Source: Lachnospiraceae bacterium UBA7196
Lineage (GTDB): Bacteria > Bacillota > Clostridia > Lachnospirales > Lachnospiraceae
Direction: 5' to 3'
Assembly: GCA_002490835.1 (NCBI GenBank)
Contig: DKUU01000041.1
Location: 48,888-112,887 of the forward strand
Length of the DNA: 64,000 bases
Shown here: one piece after another, positions 1 to 9,006 of the stretch
Layout of the letters: each line of letters begins with the position of its first letter
Position numbering within the stretch: position 1 is the first letter of the stretch
Position numbers and translations under genes: made by a program
The notes under the pieces: generated by a model
Told to the model about the DNA's origin: nothing
What the model saw: only the letters and a program-made list of their open reading frames with translations
The model's database searches: none

Positions 1-824
1 CTGTCCTCCTCCTCGCCGATGGGCGTCTCCAAAGACACCGGTTCCTGCGATATCTTTAAGATTTCACGAACCCGCTCTACAGGCATATTCATCTGCTCCG
101 CGATCTCCTCCGGGGTAGGTTCCCTTCCCAATTCCTGCAAAAGCTGGCGGCTCACACGGATCAGCTTGTTGATGGTCTCCACCATATGCACCGGGATGCG
201 GATGGTTCTGGCCTGATCCGCAATGGCTCTGGTGATGGCCTGACGGATCCACCATGTCGCGTAGGTGGAAAACTTATAACCTTTGCGGTAATCAAACTTC
301 TCCACCGCCTTGATCAGTCCCAGATTACCCTCTTGGATCAAATCAAGAAAGAGCATACCTCTCCCCACGTAACGCTTGGCAATGCTGACCACCAGCCTGA
401 GATTGGCCTCCGCAAGACGCTGCTTCGCCTCCAGATCGCCCGTCTCCATCTTCTGTGCCAGCTCGATCTCCTCCTCCGCCGAAAGCAGAGGCACCTTGCC
501 GATCTCTTTCAGATACATCCTGACGGGATCTTCAATGCTGATGCCGTCCGGCACGGAGAGATCGATGTCCTCCACATCCACTTCGTCCTCCTCTGTGAGG
601 ATGATCTCCTCATCATCCACATCGTCCTCTTCTGTGATGCGCAGCACATCTACATTATTCTGTTCAAGCGTCTCCAGAATTTTGTCAAACTGATCCTCCT
701 CCGGCGAAAGATCGGCGAAGAAATCGTTAATCTCCTGATATTCCAGCACGTTTTTTTTCTTCTTCGCAATAGCCAGAAGCTCCTTCAAACGCTCCTCAAA
801 CTTTGCCTGTACATTTTCTTCCAT
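1..824 (-). CDS. rpoD: RNA polymerase primary sigma factor RpoD, 3' part missing
   Basis: This is the main vegetative sigma factor, which directs RNA polymerase to -35/-10 promoters. The visible 274 codons include an acidic N-terminal stretch, region 1.2 (DPVRMYLKEIGKVPLL), region 2 with YATWWIRQAITRAIADQAR, and the start of region 3 (PVHMVETINKL). Regions 3.2 and 4 lie beyond the left window edge, so the gene is cut by the window and not broken. I chose the ATG at 824, which has GGAG six bases upstream; an in-frame ATG at 836 has a poorly spaced site. It follows dnaG by about 90 bases, the usual macromolecular-synthesis order. Confidence 0.97.
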   Translation of the reverse strand, partial: MEENVQAKFEERLKELLAIAKKKKNVLEYQEINDFFADLSPEEDQFDKILETLEQNNVDVLRITEEDDVDDEEIILTEEDEVDVEDIDLSVPDGISIEDPVRMYLKEIGKVPLLSAEEEIELAQKMETGDLEAKQRLAEANLRLVVSIAKRYVGRGMLFLDLIQEGNLGLIKAVEKFDYRKGYKFSTYATWWIRQAITRAIADQARTIRIPVHMVETINKLIRVSRQLLQELGREPTPEEIAEQMNMPVERVREILKISQEPVSLETPIGEEED

Positions 825-915
825 GAATTGCTCCATCCTTCCTATGTTGAAACCCCTTTTGTTAATCCGCTGTAAACGCTATGTGCATAAGATAAAAAAT
901 CTTTTTTCGATTAGC

Positions 916-2694
916 TTACCCTGATCCGAGGGAAATATGCGTCTTTTTCAACGCTTCCAGCTCCTTTTTCCCCGAAATGACGCGGCTAAGCGCCTCCACA
1001 TCCGATCCCATCAGCGCCGAATAATGATCGAAGCTGTTTTGTTTGACCGCAAGCAATACGTCCCTAAGAGCCTTTTCCTTCTCTTGAATCGTGTCAAGCC
1101 GCGGCAGCTTCGTGTTGAAGATCTTTGCCACCTCCCGCTGCTCTTCCTCATCCTCAAAGGCGCTGATGATGGACGCGGCCTGAAACCCGTCTCCGGCAAG
1201 TCCCGCAAACAGCTTGTCCGCCACCTGAGAGATCAGTTCGTCCGTAAAGTCCGCCGTCGAAATATATGCCTTTATCTTTGGATAGACCTCCGGCTCTTCC
1301 ACCAGCCATGTGAGCAGGATGCGTTGGGACTTTCTGCTCTGCTCCTCCGGGGAAGGCCGCTCTCCCGCCGCCTGTTTCGGCCTCTCCACCGGCTTGACCA
1401 GACCCGTACGGGCGGCGTAACCGCTCACCAGCTTACGCAGATTTTCAAAACCGATGTGATACCGTTCGGCCACAGACGCAATGTAGTTTTCCCGCTCGAC
1501 CTCTTCCTCAAAACCGCATAGTTTCCTGGCGATCTCCCGGTGAAAGGCGGTCTTAGATTCCGGATCTTCCAGATGGTAGTTCTTCTCCAATATCTTTAGT
1601 TCGAAGAAAAAGCTGTTCTCCGCCTTGTCGATCCGCTCCTGAAAGGCCTCCGCTCCCAGATTCTTTACAAATTCGTCGGGGTCTTTATAGGGCTTCATAT
1701 CGATCACTCTGGCCCGCAGCCCCGCCTCCTTCAAAATGCCGATCGCGCGCAAGGCCGCACCCTCACCGGCGCCGTCGCTGTCGTAAGCTAACAGCACTTC
1801 CTCCGCATAGCGCTTCAAAAGCCCTGCCTGTCCGGCCGTAAAAGCTGTCCCCAGCGAGGCAACAGCCTGTCCGAATCCCGCCTGATGCATGGCGATCACA
1901 TCCATATAGCCCTCGCAGAGGATGATGTTTCCCGTGCGCGCCGTTCTGGCAAAATTCAGGCCGTAGAGATTGCGGCTTTTATCAAAGATTGCCGTCTCCG
2001 GCGAATTTAGATATTTGGGCTTTGCGTCCCCCATGACCCGGCCGCCGAACCCAATCACCCGGTGGTTGGCGTCTTGGATTGGGAACATGACCCGGTTCCA
2101 GAATTTATCGTGAAGACCCCGCTTCTCGTCGAAGGCCGCCAGTCCCGCCTCCGTGATCAGATCGTCCGCGTAGCCCTTGGAATGCAGGTAGGATGACAGA
2201 TCGGAAGCCGCCCCGTCCGCGTAGCCTAAGCCGAACTTCTTCATCGTCTCCCCGGAAAGTTCCCGTCCTGCCAGATACCGATGACCGACCTGTCCTTTGG
2301 GGGAGCGCAGCAGATAATAATAGTACTTAGCCGCCTCTTTATTGACCTCCAAAAGCTTCGCCCGCCTGCTCTCCTTTTTCCGCATTTCCTCGGAATACTC
2401 TACCTCCGGCAGGGAAACGCCCGCCCGGTCCGCCAAGATCTTCACCGCCTCCTGAAAGGTGGCGTTCTCATATTCCATCACAAAGGTGATCACATTGCCG
2501 CCCGCGCCGCAGCCGAAACAGTAATACATCTGCTTGGCCGGAGAGACGGAAAAAGAAGGGGATTTCTCGTTGTGAAACGGACAGAGCCCGAAATAGCTGC
2601 TCCCCTTCCTCTGCAGCCGTACGCTGCCGGAGATCACGCCCACGATATCATTTTTTGTCCTGATCTCCTCGATCACTTCCTCAGGATAACGCAT
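916..2694 (-). CDS. dnaG: DNA primase DnaG
   Basis: The primase lays RNA primers for DNA replication. The 592-residue product has the N-terminal CHC2-type zinc ribbon (C38, H41 in CPFHNEKSPSF, then C59 and C62 in YYCFGCGAGGN). The central TOPRIM core shows LCEGYMDVIAMHQAG and YDSDGAGEGA, and a C-terminal helicase-binding region follows. Length is normal for the family. The open frame extends 22 codons further upstream, but the ATG at 2694 begins the conserved MRYPEEVIEEI and has GAGG six bases upstream. It lies 13 bases after the HD hydrolase gene and upstream of rpoD, so the three are probably co-transcribed. Confidence 0.97.
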   Translation of the reverse strand: MRYPEEVIEEIRTKNDIVGVISGSVRLQRKGSSYFGLCPFHNEKSPSFSVSPAKQMYYCFGCGAGGNVITFVMEYENATFQEAVKILADRAGVSLPEVEYSEEMRKKESRRAKLLEVNKEAAKYYYYLLRSPKGQVGHRYLAGRELSGETMKKFGLGYADGAASDLSSYLHSKGYADDLITEAGLAAFDEKRGLHDKFWNRVMFPIQDANHRVIGFGGRVMGDAKPKYLNSPETAIFDKSRNLYGLNFARTARTGNIILCEGYMDVIAMHQAGFGQAVASLGTAFTAGQAGLLKRYAEEVLLAYDSDGAGEGAALRAIGILKEAGLRARVIDMKPYKDPDEFVKNLGAEAFQERIDKAENSFFFELKILEKNYHLEDPESKTAFHREIARKLCGFEEEVERENYIASVAERYHIGFENLRKLVSGYAARTGLVKPVERPKQAAGERPSPEEQSRKSQRILLTWLVEEPEVYPKIKAYISTADFTDELISQVADKLFAGLAGDGFQAASIISAFEDEEEQREVAKIFNTKLPRLDTIQEKEKALRDVLLAVKQNSFDHYSALMGSDVEALSRVISGKKELEALKKTHISLGSG

Positions 2695-2707
2695 GTTATT
2701 CCTCTTT

Positions 2708-3712
2708 TCATCTATGCCACGTTTTCGGAATAAAGATCCTCTCATACTGGGCGATGGCAAAACGGTCCGTCATGGAACTGATATAGTCGCATACGATCTT
2801 CTCAAGCGGCTCCCCCGCATCCAACAGCTTAAATAAGAAGTTGGGAAGCTGCTCGGTGTGTACCAGATAATGCTCATAGAGGGTGATAATGAGATTTTCA
2901 GCCTTCCCCTCTTCGCTCTTGGCAATGGGGTTGCGGTACACATTTTTGAACATGAACTCCCGCATCTTCTGCATGGCTTCCTCCACCTCCGCGGACATCG
3001 TAACATCTTCGCGGCCGCGGCTGTTTGTCACGATATTGTGGATGAAGCAGTCAAGGCGCTGGCCGCAGCTATAGCCGATCACGCTCCCAATCTCTCTGGG
3101 CACATCCGCCTCCTTCAGGATACCCGCCCGCACCGCGTCGTCCATATCGTGATGAATATAGGCGATCTTGTCCGCAAGGCGCACGATCCTGCCTTCCAGC
3201 GTCGCCGGCATTCCGGAAGTCTGGTGATTTAAGATGCCGTCCCGCACTTCCATCGTCAGATTAATGCCCTGCCCGTCCTTTTCCAGAAGATCCACCGTGC
3301 GTACGCTCTGTTCATTGTGCTTAAAACCGTAAGGACACACCCTGTCAAGCGCCCTCTCGCCGGCATGTCCGAAAGGCGTATGCCCCAGATCGTGCCCCAA
3401 CGCGATGGCCTCTACCAAGTCCTCGTTGAGCTTTAAGGCCTTGGCGATCGTCCTCGCGGTCTGGCTGACCTCCAGCGTATGCGTGAGTCTGGTCCGGTAG
3501 TGATCCCCCTCCGGCGTTAAAAACACCTGCGTCTTATCCTTTAGACGGCGGAAGGACTTACTATGTATGATCCGATCCCTGTCTCTTTGGAACACCGGAC
3601 GGATATCGCACTGCTCTTCGTCCTTAAGCCGCCCCTTCGAATCCATACTGAGCATGGCGTAGGGGCTTAAATACTCCTTCTCCCACTGTTCCAAACTTTC
3701 TCTTATATTCAT
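2708..3712 (-). CDS. dgt: dGTP triphosphohydrolase-like HD-domain protein
   Basis: An HD-superfamily nucleotide hydrolase of the Dgt family, expected to split dNTPs into deoxynucleoside and triphosphate. The 334-residue product shows the metal-binding pattern: H78 in RLTHTLEVSQ, the H107-D108 pair in ALGHDLGHTPFGH, and a later D in ADKIAYIHHDMDD. The SFRRLKDKTQVF segment ahead of the HD core is also typical. The frame is open 53 codons further upstream into the esterase gene, but MNIRESLEQWEKEYLS at 3712 is the usual family N-terminus and has GAGGG upstream. The gene is tandem with dnaG, a common Clostridia arrangement. Substrate preference cannot be read from the sequence. Confidence 0.92.
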   Translation of the reverse strand: MNIRESLEQWEKEYLSPYAMLSMDSKGRLKDEEQCDIRPVFQRDRDRIIHSKSFRRLKDKTQVFLTPEGDHYRTRLTHTLEVSQTARTIAKALKLNEDLVEAIALGHDLGHTPFGHAGERALDRVCPYGFKHNEQSVRTVDLLEKDGQGINLTMEVRDGILNHQTSGMPATLEGRIVRLADKIAYIHHDMDDAVRAGILKEADVPREIGSVIGYSCGQRLDCFIHNIVTNSRGREDVTMSAEVEEAMQKMREFMFKNVYRNPIAKSEEGKAENLIITLYEHYLVHTEQLPNFLFKLLDAGEPLEKIVCDYISSMTDRFAIAQYERIFIPKTWHR

Positions 3713-3767
3713 GGCAATAACCCTCTTTACTACTATTATTCGCCCTAAATTTCTGAAATCCTTCTTT

Positions 3768-4682
3768 TTATCTACAGATATCGTAAATAAATTCCGCATT
3801 CTGATCCATCGCTTCATACGCGGTCTTAAAAGGCGACATCTGGAACACATGCCACATTCCTTTGAAAACATCCATCTTCACGCTCACATTGGCTTTTAAA
3901 AGCTTTTTGTAGAGCATCACCGCGTCGTCCTGTAAGATCTCGTTGCTCCCCACCTGAATGTAGGTGGGCGGAAAGCCTTCGTAATCCCCAAACAGCGGAG
4001 AAATATAAGGATCCTTAAGATCACGTCCCCCGGCATAATTTTGAATCATCTGCTCCAGATAGGCCGCATTCAGCACCGGATCGATTTCTGCCTTCGTCAC
4101 ATGGGATTTCCCGGACGAAGTCAGATCCGTCCACGGCGACATCAGCACCAGCCCTCTGGGCAAAAGCCTCCCCTCGCTCTTTAAGCGAAGCACTAAAGAA
4201 AGTGCCAGATTCCCGCCCGCGGAATCCCCTGCTATCATCACGTCCCGCGCGCCGTACCCTAAAAGCATCAGATAATTCCATACCGCCATCGCATCCTGTG
4301 TGGCCGCCGGATAAGGATGTTCCGGAGCCAGTCTGTAATCAAAGGAGAGTACATCCATGGAAGTGGACGCTGCCAGCTTCGTCGTCAGCGTTCTTGCATA
4401 AAGACTGCTGCCCGTGGAGTAACCGCCGCCGTGACAGTAGAGAATGATATATTTTTTCATATGCGTCCGGTTTACATAACACCATTCCCCATGAAGATAC
4501 CCGTCTTCATATCCCACCGGAATCTCCACATCCCCGGTGATCACATCCCTGCTGTTCCCTAAAAGCGCACCGAAATGATCCTGAGACTGGCGGTGTTTCT
4601 CTATATCCACGTTCTCCACCACGCCATGCACCCGCTTAATCAGATTCATCAAATTGGCGTTTTTCTTGTTCGTCCTCTCCAT
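3768..4682 (-). CDS. Alpha/beta hydrolase, HSL-type esterase
   Basis: A 304-residue carboxylesterase/lipase of the hormone-sensitive-lipase group. The oxyanion-hole HGGG is at residues 84-87, the family motif YRLAPEHPYPA at about 117-127, and the nucleophile S154 lies in GDSAGG. The likely acid is in the LQDDAVMLY segment, and the histidine is in GMWHVFQM near the C-terminus. There is no signal peptide, so it should be cytoplasmic. AGGAGAGAGGGT precedes the ATG. It is divergent from the condensation-like gene at 4793. This trio (esterase, condensation-like, DUF6320) may handle one acyl or ester substrate; that link is inferred from proximity only. Confidence 0.88.
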   Translation of the reverse strand: MERTNKKNANLMNLIKRVHGVVENVDIEKHRQSQDHFGALLGNSRDVITGDVEIPVGYEDGYLHGEWCYVNRTHMKKYIILYCHGGGYSTGSSLYARTLTTKLAASTSMDVLSFDYRLAPEHPYPAATQDAMAVWNYLMLLGYGARDVMIAGDSAGGNLALSLVLRLKSEGRLLPRGLVLMSPWTDLTSSGKSHVTKAEIDPVLNAAYLEQMIQNYAGGRDLKDPYISPLFGDYEGFPPTYIQVGSNEILQDDAVMLYKKLLKANVSVKMDVFKGMWHVFQMSPFKTAYEAMDQNAEFIYDICR

Positions 4683-4713
4683 ACCCTCTCTCCTTTTTAT
4701 CTTTTTTCATATT

Positions 4714-4744
4714 TTACCATATCTGTGCCATTCTGTGTTATACT
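4714..4744 (+). promoter_or_regulatory. Predicted promoter for the condensation-like gene
   Basis: TTACCA at 4714-4719 and TATACT at 4739-4744 are 19 bases apart, and the -10 carries an extended TG (TGTTATACT). It lies about 50 bases before the rightward gene at 4793 in the divergent intergenic region. The long spacer lowers confidence. Confidence 0.4.
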
Positions 4745-4792
4745 ATTGAAAGACACCATAAACAGTTTGTCAAAAAGGACTTACTTTTCCCT

Positions 4793-6124
4793 ATGCCAAG
4801 GAAATCTTTCGACAGACAACTGAATCCGGCCGCCGGACGGAATAAAAAGGACATCTGGTACAAGCTCGATTTATCCGCCACGGTCTATCCCACTCTGCAG
4901 AGACGGGATTTTTCCTCCGTCTACCGCCTGAGCGTCACCCTGAAAGAAGAGATCGATCCCGCCCTGTTACAGCAGGCGCTGGACCTTACTCTCCCCCGCT
5001 TTCCCACCTACAAGGTGGCGATCCGCAAAGGGTTGTTCTGGCGGTATCTGGAACCCAACAACCGGCCGGGACCGTTCGTGCAAAAGGACATCATAAATCC
5101 CTGTATGCCCATGCGCTTTAAAGCAAACAACCGTTATTTAATTAGAATCTATTACTACGGACGGCGTATTTCACTGGAAGCCCACCACTGTCTGGGAGAC
5201 GGCACCGGCGGCATGTGCCTGCTGCAGACTCTGACCGCTGTTTATCTCGGCCTTTTAGGACACGAGATCATCCCCTCCGGGTTTGTATTAAAGATCGACG
5301 AAACGCCCGATCCCGGAGAACTGGAAGACGCCTATATGCGCTATGCCACGGCGAAGGTAAAGCCGCCCAGACCCGCGGAAAAAACCTACCGTATCCGCGG
5401 CACCAAGGAGCCTTTCTATACTTTGAACATCGTGGACGGCGTGCTATCCGTTCAGGAAGTGATGGCTGTCGCGAAAAAGTATGGCGCCACCATCACGGAA
5501 TATTTGAACGCAGTGCTGCTCTACGCCCTCCTGCAAAAACAAAGCGCCGGGTTTCACCTAAAGTATAAGCCCGTACGGATCGCCATGCCCGTCAACCTGC
5601 GCCGCTTCTTCCCTTCAAATACGCTGCGCAACTTCATTACTATGGTGTATCCTTCCATCGACCCAAGGCTCGGAGATTACAGCTTTGAAGAGATTGTGAC
5701 GGAAGTTCATAATTACATGCGTTATTATATCAACGAAAAATTTCTTCGCGGCGATATCACCACCAACGCCGCCACGAAGCATAATTTCCTGATCCGCATC
5801 GTGCCGCTTTTTCTAAAGGATCTCGTGGTGCGCACCTTCTACACCAGAGTGCAGGATAAAAACTCCTCCGCCGGCCTTACCAACATGGGCGCGCTGCCGG
5901 TGCCGCAGGATATGAAGCCCTTCATCGAACGCTTTGATATCTACATGGGACAGCCTTTCTCTTCCCGTACCAACTGCGCCATCATCAGTTTCGAAGATAT
6001 CCTGACCATAAATTTTGCCAGCAGCATCGTGGAAGCTGACGTGGAGCGCTATTTCTTTCGCAAGCTGGTGCAAGATGGCATCCATGTAAAAATCGAGAGC
6101 AACCGTTCGTCCGAAATACAATAA
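4793..6124 (+). CDS. Condensation/alcohol-acetyltransferase-fold protein
   Basis: A 443-residue protein of the CoA-dependent acyltransferase/condensation superfamily. The active-site signature HHxxxDG is present as HHCLGDGTGG (H131, H132, D136, G137), and the two-lobed pattern is kept, including NLRRFFPSNTLRNF in the second half. Such stand-alone proteins are often labelled alcohol acetyltransferase or COG4908, and few are characterised. The ribosome binding site is weak (AAGGAC with long spacing), so the start is not firm. The DUF6320 gene follows 79 bases later on the same strand. The real donor and acceptor are unknown. Confidence 0.75.
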   Translation: MPRKSFDRQLNPAAGRNKKDIWYKLDLSATVYPTLQRRDFSSVYRLSVTLKEEIDPALLQQALDLTLPRFPTYKVAIRKGLFWRYLEPNNRPGPFVQKDIINPCMPMRFKANNRYLIRIYYYGRRISLEAHHCLGDGTGGMCLLQTLTAVYLGLLGHEIIPSGFVLKIDETPDPGELEDAYMRYATAKVKPPRPAEKTYRIRGTKEPFYTLNIVDGVLSVQEVMAVAKKYGATITEYLNAVLLYALLQKQSAGFHLKYKPVRIAMPVNLRRFFPSNTLRNFITMVYPSIDPRLGDYSFEEIVTEVHNYMRYYINEKFLRGDITTNAATKHNFLIRIVPLFLKDLVVRTFYTRVQDKNSSAGLTNMGALPVPQDMKPFIERFDIYMGQPFSSRTNCAIISFEDILTINFASSIVEADVERYFFRKLVQDGIHVKIESNRSSEIQ

Positions 6125-6203
6125 CTACTGTTATAGAATGTGTGAAAGTAAATTTTAACGATTTTAATTTTGAATTAAATCTGGATTTAAGAAAGGAAAA
6201 TCT

Positions 6204-6911
6204 ATGTCATACTGTGTAAACTGCGGCGTGGAACTGGAAGCTTCCCTAAAGGAATGCCCGCTGTGCCACACCCCCGTCATCAACTTAAAAGAAGTGGGTA
6301 AAGAATTTCCGCCCTCCCCTTACCCCGAAAACAAGGGGCAGGTGGAAGAAGTGAAACGCAAGGATCTGGGCATCCTGCTCTCGGTGGTACTGATCGCCAC
6401 CGGCGGCACCTGCCTGCTTTTAAATCTGCTGGTGTTCGACCGTTCCCTCTGGTCGCTTCAGGTGATCGGCATCTGTATCTGCCTGTTTGTCTTTACCTTT
6501 CCTCTTGTCTATTACCGCAAGATGCCGCCTTCCCTTTCCCTGCTCGCGGACGGCGCGGCGGTGGCCGTCTACCTGTATATGATCGCCTACCTGACGCCTT
6601 CCACCGTCTGGTTCTGGCAGCTTGGGCTTCCCATCGTGGCGCTTTTCTTCCTCTGTCTGGAAATCTTTGTTTTTCTGCTGCGCAAGATTCCGCTCACCAT
6701 GCTTTCCGGTGCGCTGTGCCTGTTTGTAGAGATCCCGCTCTTCTGCGTCTCTTTAGAGCTTTTGATCCGCAACATGCTCGCAGATTACACGATGCGGCTC
6801 TCATGGTCCGCCGTGGTGCTGACCGTCTGCGCAATCATCGATGTGGCACTCGTTACGATCCTCGTAAAAAAACGCCTACGCAACGAAGTGCGCAGACGCT
6901 TACATTTCTGA
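6204..6911 (+). CDS. DUF6320 zinc-ribbon membrane protein
   Basis: A 235-residue protein starting with a small zinc ribbon (C4, C7, C18, C21 in YCVNCGVELEASLKECPLCHTP). A short charged linker and roughly six hydrophobic segments follow from about residue 50 to 220. This matches DUF6320 in Lachnospiraceae, where it commonly sits beside the condensation-like gene; the function is unknown. AAAGGAAAATCT precedes the ATG. It probably shares a transcript with the preceding gene, which suggests a membrane partner for that enzyme, but this is inferred only from position. Confidence 0.8.
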   Translation: MSYCVNCGVELEASLKECPLCHTPVINLKEVGKEFPPSPYPENKGQVEEVKRKDLGILLSVVLIATGGTCLLLNLLVFDRSLWSLQVIGICICLFVFTFPLVYYRKMPPSLSLLADGAAVAVYLYMIAYLTPSTVWFWQLGLPIVALFFLCLEIFVFLLRKIPLTMLSGALCLFVEIPLFCVSLELLIRNMLADYTMRLSWSAVVLTVCAIIDVALVTILVKKRLRNEVRRRLHF

Positions 6912-6920
6912 CGTAAGCAG

Positions 6921-7023
6921 AAGGGAAACAAGCGACTGCGAAGCAGACATTTGTTTCCCTTGCGTCGTCGTACGAGCAAAGGTCCGATGCAATCGGACAA
7001 GGAGCGCGACAGCGCGGCTTTGC
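6921..7023. repeat. Nested inverted repeats between converging genes
   Basis: AAGGGAAACAA (6921-6931) pairs with TTGTTTCCCTT (6951-6961). The palindrome TCGTACGA follows at 6968-6975. GCAAAG (6976-6981) and CTTTGC (7018-7023) then enclose two stems: GTCCGAT/ATCGGAC (6982-6998) and GCGC/GCGC (7004-7015). The block fills the gap between two converging genes. It probably acts as a transcription-ending structure, although no clear T-run follows. Confidence 0.7.
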
Positions 7024-7032
7024 GAGTCTTAC

Positions 7033-7656
7033 TCAGCTGTACCTCTCCTCCGCATCCTCCAAAGACCGATACCCGTAAAACGCGGTCTCGTTGGCGATGG
7101 TCTGCTGTAACAGGCTCTCGCCCTTTTCTTTTGCGCCTTTCGTCTCCTGCCAAATCAGTTCCAACGTTTTCATGGAATAGGTATAAAGCTCGCCGCGCAG
7201 ATAGCTCTCCATGGAAGAGCCTGCCATGACGCCGTCCTCCGCGGTGGTGGCCACCCGGCCCCGCTTCCTTAGATTCGGATATTCTTCGGCCATCTTTGCA
7301 TCCCACTCCAGATTGACCGCAATGATCTTCTCAACAATCTCCTTCTTTTCGGAAACGTCGGGCAGATGTCCCTTGATTTCCTCGTACTCTTCCGGATAAG
7401 TACTCTCCATCATAAAGCCGTACTTTTCAAAGATGGGGTTTCTCCCTTCCGAAACATCCTGTTTTAAATCTTCCCGATAGCTTTCAAGCACCTCGTCGGA
7501 GTAGACCATCCACTGACTCATGCGCATCTTAAAAAAAGTATCGGGATCGTCCTGACAGGAAGCCCTGCCGCCGGTATTGTAAACCAGCTGAAAAAGCTCC
7601 CACTCTGTCTGCGCAATATCAAAAATCAACTGTTCCCGTTCGCTGACCTGTGCCAT
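7033..7656 (-). CDS. DUF4125 family protein
   Basis: A 207-residue soluble, acidic, mostly helical protein resembling DUF4125. Recognisable stretches are ERQLIFDIAQTEWELFQ-like near the N-terminus, QWMVYSDEVLESYREDL, and NPIFEKYGFMMESTYPEEY. No catalytic motif, membrane segment or signal peptide is seen. The gene is transcribed leftwards and converges on the DUF6320 gene, separated by the hairpin block. The function is unknown, and the family call is from memory of the sequence pattern. Confidence 0.72.
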   Translation of the reverse strand: MAQVSEREQLIFDIAQTEWELFQLVYNTGGRASCQDDPDTFFKMRMSQWMVYSDEVLESYREDLKQDVSEGRNPIFEKYGFMMESTYPEEYEEIKGHLPDVSEKKEIVEKIIAVNLEWDAKMAEEYPNLRKRGRVATTAEDGVMAGSSMESYLRGELYTYSMKTLELIWQETKGAKEKGESLLQQTIANETAFYGYRSLEDAEERYS

Positions 7657-7804
7657 GATATACCGCCCCTTTCGCTATCCATTCCCAATCTTTCTGCTTC
7701 TCTGAACCTATTTTGAGGCTTTGACTTATTTTTCAGTCTATCATACTGCACCGGAAAAGTAAATTGACATTTACCGCTCTTTCCTGCCCTTCACTACGCA
7801 TCTG

Positions 7805-8959
7805 TCACGATATACTCCTGACCACGCGTCCCGATTTGATCACCTCAAGCAGGGTAAGGTCCTGATCCGCCAGCAGGATATCCGCCCGCCTTCCCGCCAG
7901 CAGCATGCCGCATTCATTCTTAAGCCCGACAGCCTGCGCCGGATTGACCGCAGCCGCGCGGACCGCCTCCTCTTTGGGAACGCCCATCCGTATCGCCATT
8001 CTCATGCAGTCATAGAGATTGGTGGCGCTGCCCGCAATGGTGCCGTCTTTTAATAACGCCCGGTTTCCTTTGACAGTCACAGGCTGACCGCCCAGCGCGT
8101 ACTCCCCGTCCTCCATGCCTGTGGCCATCATGCTGTCGCTGATCAAAACCATCCGCTTAGCGCCAAACATCTTAAAGGTAGCTTTCACAGCGCAGGGATG
8201 AATATGAATGCCGTCGCAGATCAGTTCCGCCCTCGTCTTTTCATTCTCCGCCGCCGCGCCGATCACCCCCGGTTTCCTATGGGTAAAGGGCAGCATCCCA
8301 TTGTATAAATGCGTCACATGATGCGCGCCTGCCTCGATAGCTGCCTTTGCGGTGTCATAGTCCGCGCAGGTATGGGCAATGGAAAACCGAAAGGCATCCC
8401 CGCAGTCACGGATACAGTCCATGGCGCCCTCCGTCTCCGGCGCGACCGCCACCATACGGATCATCCCTTTTGCCGCCTGCTGCAGCTTCTCAAGCATCTC
8501 TTTATCCGGTTTGCGTATATAAGCCGGATTCTGTGCGCCCTTTTTCTTCTCGGAAATAAAGGGCCCTTCCAGATAAATCCCCCGCAAAACTTCCTTTAAG
8601 AAAATCCCCTCCGCCAGCACTTCGGTTTCCGCTGCCGACGCGCCGATCCTGCAGATCTCCAGAAGCTGCTCCTCCGGAAGCGTCATGGTAGCCGGACATA
8701 TCGTTGTGATCCCATGGGTCATCTCATAGGAAGCGATGGCACGCACCGCCTCCGCCGTACCGTCGCAGAAATCATAGCCGGCGCAGCCATGAAAATGGAT
8801 ATCGACCAGTCCCGGCAGGATATATGTCTGCGCTTCTTTCTCCGTAAATGCCCCTGCCTCGCAGCGCGCCACATTCTCGATCCGTTCGCCGTCTATCACG
8901 ACCTCACCCGGCACAAAACACATCTCGTCTGTGTAGACCATCCCTCTGATGATACGCAT
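7805..8959 (-). CDS. nagA: N-acetylglucosamine-6-phosphate deacetylase
   Basis: NagA removes the acetyl group from GlcNAc-6-P to give GlcN-6-P. The 384-residue amidohydrolase shows the metal-binding HFHGCAGYDF, LEGPFISEKKKGAQN, the histidines in IAHTCADYD and HHVTHLYNGMLPF, DGIHIHP, and the catalytic Asp segment LISDSMMATGM. Length is standard. AGGAG precedes the ATG by eight bases. It lies 45 bases after nagB and is the last gene of the amino-sugar set. Here it would act on GlcNAc-6-P made from chitobiose-derived GlcNAc-1-P. Confidence 0.96.
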   Translation of the reverse strand: MRIIRGMVYTDEMCFVPGEVVIDGERIENVARCEAGAFTEKEAQTYILPGLVDIHFHGCAGYDFCDGTAEAVRAIASYEMTHGITTICPATMTLPEEQLLEICRIGASAAETEVLAEGIFLKEVLRGIYLEGPFISEKKKGAQNPAYIRKPDKEMLEKLQQAAKGMIRMVAVAPETEGAMDCIRDCGDAFRFSIAHTCADYDTAKAAIEAGAHHVTHLYNGMLPFTHRKPGVIGAAAENEKTRAELICDGIHIHPCAVKATFKMFGAKRMVLISDSMMATGMEDGEYALGGQPVTVKGNRALLKDGTIAGSATNLYDCMRMAIRMGVPKEEAVRAAAVNPAQAVGLKNECGMLLAGRRADILLADQDLTLLEVIKSGRVVRSIS

Positions 8960-8983
8960 CTCACTGTCTCCTTTCCCGTCTCG

Positions 8984-9006
8984 GCATAAGCCGATTCGAA
9001 ATACTT
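8984..9006. repeat. 23-bp dispersed motif, copy 1
   Basis: A 23-base sequence starting GCATAAGCCGATTCG recurs with 20 of 23 bases identical at 20012-20034. This copy spans the end of nagB, touching its stop codon, and the nagB-nagA gap. Confidence 0.6.

Noticed and set aside
2695..2760. Longer DnaG start at 2760
   Set aside because: The extra 22 residues overlap the dgt gene end, lack family similarity, and the ATG at 2694 has the better ribosome binding site.
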